From JAZSMJ01 sp045535815 (GTDB lineage Bacteria; Bacillota; Clostridia; Oscillospirales; CAG-272), in contig JAZSMJ010000040.1 of the NCBI GenBank assembly GCA_045535815.1, positions 1-15,608 of the forward strand: a stretch of 15,608 nt of DNA. Reading direction: 5' to 3'. Both the position numbers and the translations under genes were made by a program. The notes beneath the pieces are model-generated. The model did no database searches. It worked only from the letters and a program-made list of their open reading frames with translations, and had not been told where the DNA came from. This document shows, one piece after another, positions 11,623 through 15,608 of this stretch; the first letter of the stretch is position 1; the number at the start of each line of letters is the position of its first letter.

Positions 11623-13695
11623 ATGGACAAGATTACTACCAAACAAATCAGAAATGTCTGCTTGCTCGGACACAGTGGCTCGGGAAAGACCTCTGTCGCT
11701 GAAGCTATGCTCTATCTTACAAAGGCTTCAGACCGTCTCGGTAAGGTTACGGACGGAAATACGGTTTGCGACTACGATCCCGAAGAAATAAAGAGAGGCT
11801 TTACTCTTTCCGCTTCTATCGCACCGATCATGTGGAAGGAAGCAAAGATCAATATTATAGATGCTCCCGGTTACCTTGACTTCTCAGGTGAAGTTCTCCA
11901 GGCTGTACGTGTTGCCGACAGTGCTATGATAGTCGTTGACGGCAAGGCAGGCGTTGAGGTCGGTACCGAGCTCGCTTGGGACTACGCTACAGACGCTAAG
12001 CTCCCCAAGGCGTTCTTCATAAACAAGTGCGATGAAAACGAAGCTGATTTCGACAGAGTTTTCGATGAGCTTCACTCTAACTTCGGTACGGCTGTATGTC
12101 CCGTTTTCGTTCCCGTTAAGAGCGGAAACGAGGTTACGATGGTCGACCTTATAGAAATGAAATCCTTTAAGTACGACGCTCAGGGCAAGAGAAGCGAGGT
12201 TCCCATGAGCGACGAATTCAAGGCTATTGCAGATAAGTATAAGGATACTCTCAACGAAGCTATCGCCGGCACGTCCGACGATCTTATGATGAAGTATTTC
12301 GACGGTGAGGAGATAACCAAGGATGAGGCTATCGAGGCTCTCCACAACGGTATCATAGAGGGTACGATAGTTCCCGTTTACTGCGGCTCTGCAGTTAATA
12401 TGTGGGGTATCATAGCAGTTCTCGACGCTATCGAGGGCTCATTCCCCAGACCTACCGCCAAGGGCTGCGAAAAGGACGTTGACGGCAATGACGTTGCTAT
12501 TGAAAAGGAAGGCGGCAACCCTGCTATCTTCGTATTCAAGACCATCGCTGACCCGTTCGTTGGTAAGATGTCCTTCTTCAAGGTCATGAACGGTGAGCTT
12601 ACACGTGATACCACCCTCAAGAACATAACCTCCGGCAGCTCCGAAAAGCTTGCACATATCTATACTATCAGAGGCAAGAAGCAGACTGAAGTTGACTATC
12701 TGTGCTGCGGTGATATCGGTATGACCGCTAAGCTTGCAAATACGAATACAAACGATACTCTCTCCGTTGCAGAGATCAAGGAATACAGAAAGATAGTATA
12801 TCCCGAAGCATTCCTCACAATGGCTGTTATGCCCAAGGCTAAGGGCGATGAGGATAAGATATCCTCCGGTATCAACCGTCTTATCGAGGAAGACCGCACG
12901 CTCAAGTTCGAGAACAACGCAGAGCTCAAGCAGCTTCTCGTTTCCGGCTTTGGTGACATCCACCTTGACGTTATGTGCGCTAAGTTAAAGAACAGATACA
13001 GCACCAGCGTTGAGCTTACAGCTCCCAAGATAGCTTACCGTGAGACCATCAAGAAGTCGGTTCAGCAGGAAGGTAAGCATAAGAAGCAGTCGGGCGGCTC
13101 CGGTCAGTACGGTCACGTTAAGATCACCTTCTCACCCGGTGAGGCAGACGGTCTTACGTTTACTGAAAGCGTTGTAGGCGGTAGCGTTCCGAAGGGATAC
13201 TATCCTGCAGTTGAAAAGGGTCTTCTCGAAGCTATGCAGAAGGGCGTTCTCGCCGGATTCCCGGTAGTTAACCTCGCTGCTGACCTCTTCGACGGATCTT
13301 ACCACCCCGTTGACTCTAACGAAATCTCCTTTAAGCTTGCTGCAAAGATAGCTTATAAGGAAGGTCTTCCCAAGGCTAACCCCGTTATTCTCGAGCCTGT
13401 CGGCGAGCTTAAGGTCTACGTTCCGGATGCTCTCGTTGGTGACGTTATCGGTGACCTCAATAAGAGACGCGGACGCGTTCTCGGTATGAGCGCACACGAA
13501 ACAAAGAAGGGCTACCAGGTAGTTGAAGCGGAAGTTCCGAAGTCCGAAATGCAGGACTATACAATCTCCTTGAGAGCTCTCTCTCAGGGTAAGGGAAGCT
13601 TCACGTTCTACTTCGTTCGTTACGAAGAGGTTCCCGCTATGATCGCTCAGAAGGTCATCGAGGAAGCTAAGAAGAACGCAGAAGAAGATAAGTAA
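11623..13695 (+). CDS. Elongation factor G-like GTPase (EF-G2 / FusA2 type)
   Basis: A 690-aa protein with all EF-G domains. G1 is GHSGSGKTS (16-24) instead of GHIDAGKTT; switch I is RGFTLSASI (58-66); G3 is DAPGYLDF (80-87); G4 is NKCD (134-137). Domain IV shows KQSGGSGQYGHVKITF and YHPVDSNEISFKLA, domain V EPVGELKVYVPDALVG. Tyr84 replaces the GTPase-activating His of canonical EF-G, a feature of the EF-G-like paralogue group, so this is probably not the housekeeping fusA, which normally sits in the str operon with rpsL, rpsG and tuf. Codon use is strongly biased, suggesting high expression. It is transcribed alone from its own promoter. Exact function of the paralogue (slow-GTPase translocase or recycling) cannot be read from sequence. 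Confidence 0.92.
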   Translation: MDKITTKQIRNVCLLGHSGSGKTSVAEAMLYLTKASDRLGKVTDGNTVCDYDPEEIKRGFTLSASIAPIMWKEAKINIIDAPGYLDFSGEVLQAVRVADSAMIVVDGKAGVEVGTELAWDYATDAKLPKAFFINKCDENEADFDRVFDELHSNFGTAVCPVFVPVKSGNEVTMVDLIEMKSFKYDAQGKRSEVPMSDEFKAIADKYKDTLNEAIAGTSDDLMMKYFDGEEITKDEAIEALHNGIIEGTIVPVYCGSAVNMWGIIAVLDAIEGSFPRPTAKGCEKDVDGNDVAIEKEGGNPAIFVFKTIADPFVGKMSFFKVMNGELTRDTTLKNITSGSSEKLAHIYTIRGKKQTEVDYLCCGDIGMTAKLANTNTNDTLSVAEIKEYRKIVYPEAFLTMAVMPKAKGDEDKISSGINRLIEEDRTLKFENNAELKQLLVSGFGDIHLDVMCAKLKNRYSTSVELTAPKIAYRETIKKSVQQEGKHKKQSGGSGQYGHVKITFSPGEADGLTFTESVVGGSVPKGYYPAVEKGLLEAMQKGVLAGFPVVNLAADLFDGSYHPVDSNEISFKLAAKIAYKEGLPKANPVILEPVGELKVYVPDALVGDVIGDLNKRRGRVLGMSAHETKKGYQVVEAEVPKSEMQDYTISLRALSQGKGSFTFYFVRYEEVPAMIAQKVIEEAKKNAEEDK

Positions 13696-13707
13696 GGAAC
13701 GAAGTTG

Positions 13708-13731
13708 CGGGACCTTTTAAAAAAGGCCCCG
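13708..13731 (+). other. Hairpin just after the EF-G-like gene
   Basis: CGGGACCTTTT (13708-13718) and AAAAGGCCCCG (13721-13731) pair with one mismatch. No T run follows, so it may protect the mRNA 3' end or be a worn terminator; a stronger terminator follows at 13797. Confidence 0.5.
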
Positions 13732-13796
13732 TACCCCAAAACTTTTGTAAAATACTTGCATAGCTTAATTTTTAAAGTGATATCGTAAAGATGTGG

Positions 13797-13834
13797 ACAC
13801 CCTCCGACCGTATATTGTGGTCGGAGGGTGTTTT
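13797..13834 (+). terminator. Terminator downstream of the EF-G-like gene
   Basis: ACACCCTCCGACC (13797-13809) and GGTCGGAGGGTGT (13819-13831) make a perfect 13-bp stem with a 9-base loop, followed by TTT to 13834. It lies about 100 bases after the stop codon. Confidence 0.75.
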
Positions 13835-13870
13835 GCGTTGCTTGACAAGCGGTGTTTGTTCGCACCGTAT

Positions 13871-13904
13871 ACATACCCGGGCGGATATGGAAGGTCGCTC
13901 CTAC
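13871..13904. repeat. Dispersed hairpin repeat, copy B
   Basis: Shares 23 identical bases with copy A (13876-13898 against 8559-8581). The GGGCG pairing is kept only through a G-U wobble, because C became T in the right arm (CGCTC). Confidence 0.6.
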
Positions 13905-13909
13905 AGCAC

Positions 13910-13941
13910 AAAAAAGCGTTGGTGATACACCAACGCTTTTT
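13910..13941. terminator. Bidirectional terminator between convergent genes
   Basis: GCGTTGGTG (13916-13924) and CACCAACGC (13928-13936) form a perfect stem with a 3-base loop, flanked by six A on the left and five T on the right. It ends the leftward surface-protein gene and backs up the rightward terminator. Confidence 0.85.
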
Positions 13942-13958
13942 ACGTATTTGCTATTCGA

Positions 13959-15263
13959 TTATTTCTTTTTCTTAGCTACTACGATAACAACGATAACTGC
14001 TACAACTACTACTGCTGCAACGATTATACCGATGATAAGACCCATGTTGGAGCCTTCATCTTCAACTACAGGAGCAACTGCTGCGGGATCTTTTTCTTCA
14101 GTAGCTTCCTCAGTAGCCTCTTCGGTAGCTTCCTCTGTTACTTCCTCGGTAACCTCTTCGGTTTCCTCGGGCTCAGTTTCAACTACTTCGGGCTCTGTTT
14201 CAACGGGAGCTTCCATGTAGCCTGCTTCGATAGCTTCAGCTGTAGAACCGTACTGGATGTTGTCTATCTTGATCTCTATGGGCTCGCCTGTTGTAACGAA
14301 TTCATAGAATCTGAAATAGTTAAGTGCTGTGTGATCAGCGTCGTCTCTTACGTTATCGGTATAAGGAAGAGCGATCTTGTTCCAGCCGTCTTCGATAAAG
14401 AAGTAGAAGTGGTTCCACGTGATCTCAGCAACGTCACATGTGGAGGAGCTTGTAAGCTCAACCTGACCCTCGTAGTTGATGCCGTAAGCATCGCTTATGT
14501 AAAGGTCAAAGAAGAGAACGCCGTCTTCACCGTATTCGCTGATGTCGATGGGGTTGGAGAGGTATGTCTGGAGAATAAGCGTGTACTTATCTTTTGAGGA
14601 AACGCATGCTTCAAAGCCTTCGTCCTCGCCGTCTGTAATGTGGCTAAAGCCGTTGCCTGCCCAGAGGTTAGCACCTTCGGTAATATCGCCTGCGAGAACG
14701 GACTCACAGTCGTCGAATACGAAGGACTTGCCGTCGGGATTGGAAACAACGATGTTATCAAGCTTCATTGTTATCTCATCAACGGACCAGTTGTAGATCT
14801 TGATGAAGTTGATACCTGCAAAATCGGGACCGCCCTGAGAAAGCTGAAAATCAGCAAAGGGGATGGAAACAGAGTTCCAACCGCTCTCAAGTGCAAGGTC
14901 TGTAAGCGGGTAGTTCATGCTGTCAACGGTGGGGTTACCCGTACTTGTGAGGTTGAGCCAACCGAACTCTCTGATAAGCTCAACGTCGTCGATGTAGAGG
15001 TCGAAGGAGATAGAACCGTCAACCTGGTACTCGGTCATGTCGTAAGCGTTGTTATAGGTCTTGTTGAAGGCAACGAGGTCGATACCTGTAACGGAAACAG
15101 CGCCTGCACCCTCAGTGAATTCTTCGTTGTCTATCTTAACGTTGGGTCCTTCCCACTTGTCGATACCAACGAGAACCTCGTCGCAGTCATCGATAAGGAT
15201 GAGAGCGCTTGACTGAATAGCAAGCATGCAAACAACCATAACGATTGCAAATAATTTTTTCAT
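13959..15263 (-). CDS. Secreted, C-terminally membrane-anchored protein with two repeated beta-sandwich-like domains
   Basis: A 434-aa protein; the start at 15263 is chosen because GGAGG lies 8 bases upstream, and an ATG 10 codons earlier has no such site. Residues 1-20 are a signal peptide. Domains 21-175 and 180-338 are homologous repeats: DDCDEVL/DDCESVL, SFDLYID/FFDLYIS, SGWNSVSIPF/DGWNKIALPY, FIKIYNW/YFRFYEF and KLDNIVV/KIDNIQY. They look like carbohydrate-binding or CIA30-like jelly rolls, an inference from pattern. Residues 350-405 form an acidic TEE/ATEE-repeat spacer, 408-430 a membrane helix, then KKKK. No LPXTG motif is present, so anchoring is by the helix itself. It may display a sugar- or cell-wall-binding head. 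It is a single-gene unit with its own promoter and terminator. Confidence 0.88.
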   Translation of the reverse strand: MKKLFAIVMVVCMLAIQSSALILIDDCDEVLVGIDKWEGPNVKIDNEEFTEGAGAVSVTGIDLVAFNKTYNNAYDMTEYQVDGSISFDLYIDDVELIREFGWLNLTSTGNPTVDSMNYPLTDLALESGWNSVSIPFADFQLSQGGPDFAGINFIKIYNWSVDEITMKLDNIVVSNPDGKSFVFDDCESVLAGDITEGANLWAGNGFSHITDGEDEGFEACVSSKDKYTLILQTYLSNPIDISEYGEDGVLFFDLYISDAYGINYEGQVELTSSSTCDVAEITWNHFYFFIEDGWNKIALPYTDNVRDDADHTALNYFRFYEFVTTGEPIEIKIDNIQYGSTAEAIEAGYMEAPVETEPEVVETEPEETEEVTEEVTEEATEEATEEATEEKDPAAVAPVVEDEGSNMGLIIGIIVAAVVVVAVIVVIVVAKKKK

Positions 15264-15314
15264 GATAAAATCCTCCAAAAATTTAAAGTACACCTTAGTG
15301 TATTACTTGAAAAA

Positions 15315-15343
15315 ATTTTAGCATTTTTTTGTTAATTTGTCAA
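15315..15343 (-). promoter_or_regulatory. Promoter of the surface-protein gene
   Basis: On the minus strand TTGACA (15343-15338) and TAAAAT (15320-15315) are 17 bp apart, close to consensus. Just past the expected start, TACAC-GTGTA (15289-15302) forms a small palindrome that could be an operator or leader hairpin. Confidence 0.75.
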
Positions 15344-15441
15344 CCGTTTGTGTGAAAAAAGCAAAGGGATGATGGTAAATATGACACAAACTACGCTTAA
15401 TGGAATAATTCTGTACGAATGGAGGATAGCGCTTTGTTCTG

Positions 15442-15479
15442 ACATATCTCGTGAGGATATAGAAGATCGCCCTATGGGG
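15442..15479. repeat. Dispersed hairpin repeat, copy C
   Basis: A diverged copy of the unit at 8551 and 13871. It keeps ACATATC, GGATAT, GAAG, TCGC and CCTA in order. The ATATC-GATAT stem is kept although the loop differs. Confidence 0.5.
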
Positions 15480-15496
15480 TGAATGAATAATGAAAT

Positions 15497-15574
15497 GCAG
15501 TTGCAAGCAACTGCCATAAATAATGAATAATTGCCCTCTCCGTCGCCGAAGGCGACACCTCTCCCAAAGGGCAA
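15497..15574. repeat. Palindromic intergenic repeats
   Basis: GCAGTTGC (15497-15504) pairs with GCAACTGC (15507-15514). Then TTGCCCT (15531-15537) pairs with AGGGCAA (15568-15574), enclosing GTCGCC-GGCGAC (15542-15556). The second has the look of short palindromic repeats scattered in gut Clostridia genomes. No gene is visible between 15344 and the window end. Confidence 0.55.
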
Positions 15575-15608
15575 GGCATACGCATTGTGTTAGTACTGAC
15601 CCGAGAAA

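Overview
The window looks like chromosomal DNA of a Gram-positive gut-type anaerobe, probably a Ruminococcus-like member of the Oscillospiraceae (Clostridia). The signs are strong AGGAGG-type ribosome binding sites, monoderm lipoproteins and C-terminally anchored surface proteins, an EF-G-like second translocase, DUF1846 and TIGR01212-type radical SAM proteins, and intergenic hairpin repeats of a kind I associate with gut Firmicutes. The genus is inference; no rRNA is present.

Region 1 (about 1-277): a consensus promoter drives a class II tRNA-Ser(GCU) gene with encoded CCA. Region 2 (278-7366): a 7.1 kb integrative element has entered the 3' end of this tRNA. A 23-bp direct repeat, from the T-loop to the CCA, marks both ends (255-277 and 7344-7366). 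Next to the tRNA a leftward int-repressor pair is transcribed away from a divergent, operator-bearing control region. Rightward follows a compact operon of overlapping genes: a 58-aa basic protein, an excisionase/AlpA-like HTH protein, a 667-aa primase/zinc-finger/RecA-like helicase fusion, an iteron-bearing putative origin, two small helical proteins, a lipoprotein, an HTH protein resembling small-terminase/phBC6A51-type proteins, a 229-aa unknown, and four tiny proteins sharing an N-terminal helix motif. A terminator and arrays of TACCCCTTA repeats close the element. It has no relaxase, conjugation, portal, large-terminase or capsid genes. The order int, repressor, xis, primase-helicase, origin, small genes is that of a phage satellite (PICI-like) or a mobilised integrative island. 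This is the most interesting object in the window.

Region 3 (7367-8913): the displaced original tRNA terminator, about 350 bp of structured repeats, an orphan lipoprotein gene, then a second copy of the tRNA terminator and a string of hairpins. The terminator copies flanking this stretch suggest an older insertion or duplication layer at the same tRNA.

Region 4 (8914-15608): ordinary host genes. These are a leftward DUF1846 gene divergent from a rightward radical SAM gene, a rightward EF-G paralogue with its own promoter, and a leftward secreted, C-terminally anchored protein with two repeated beta-sandwich-like domains. Intergenic gaps carry terminators and several copies of a dispersed hairpin repeat.
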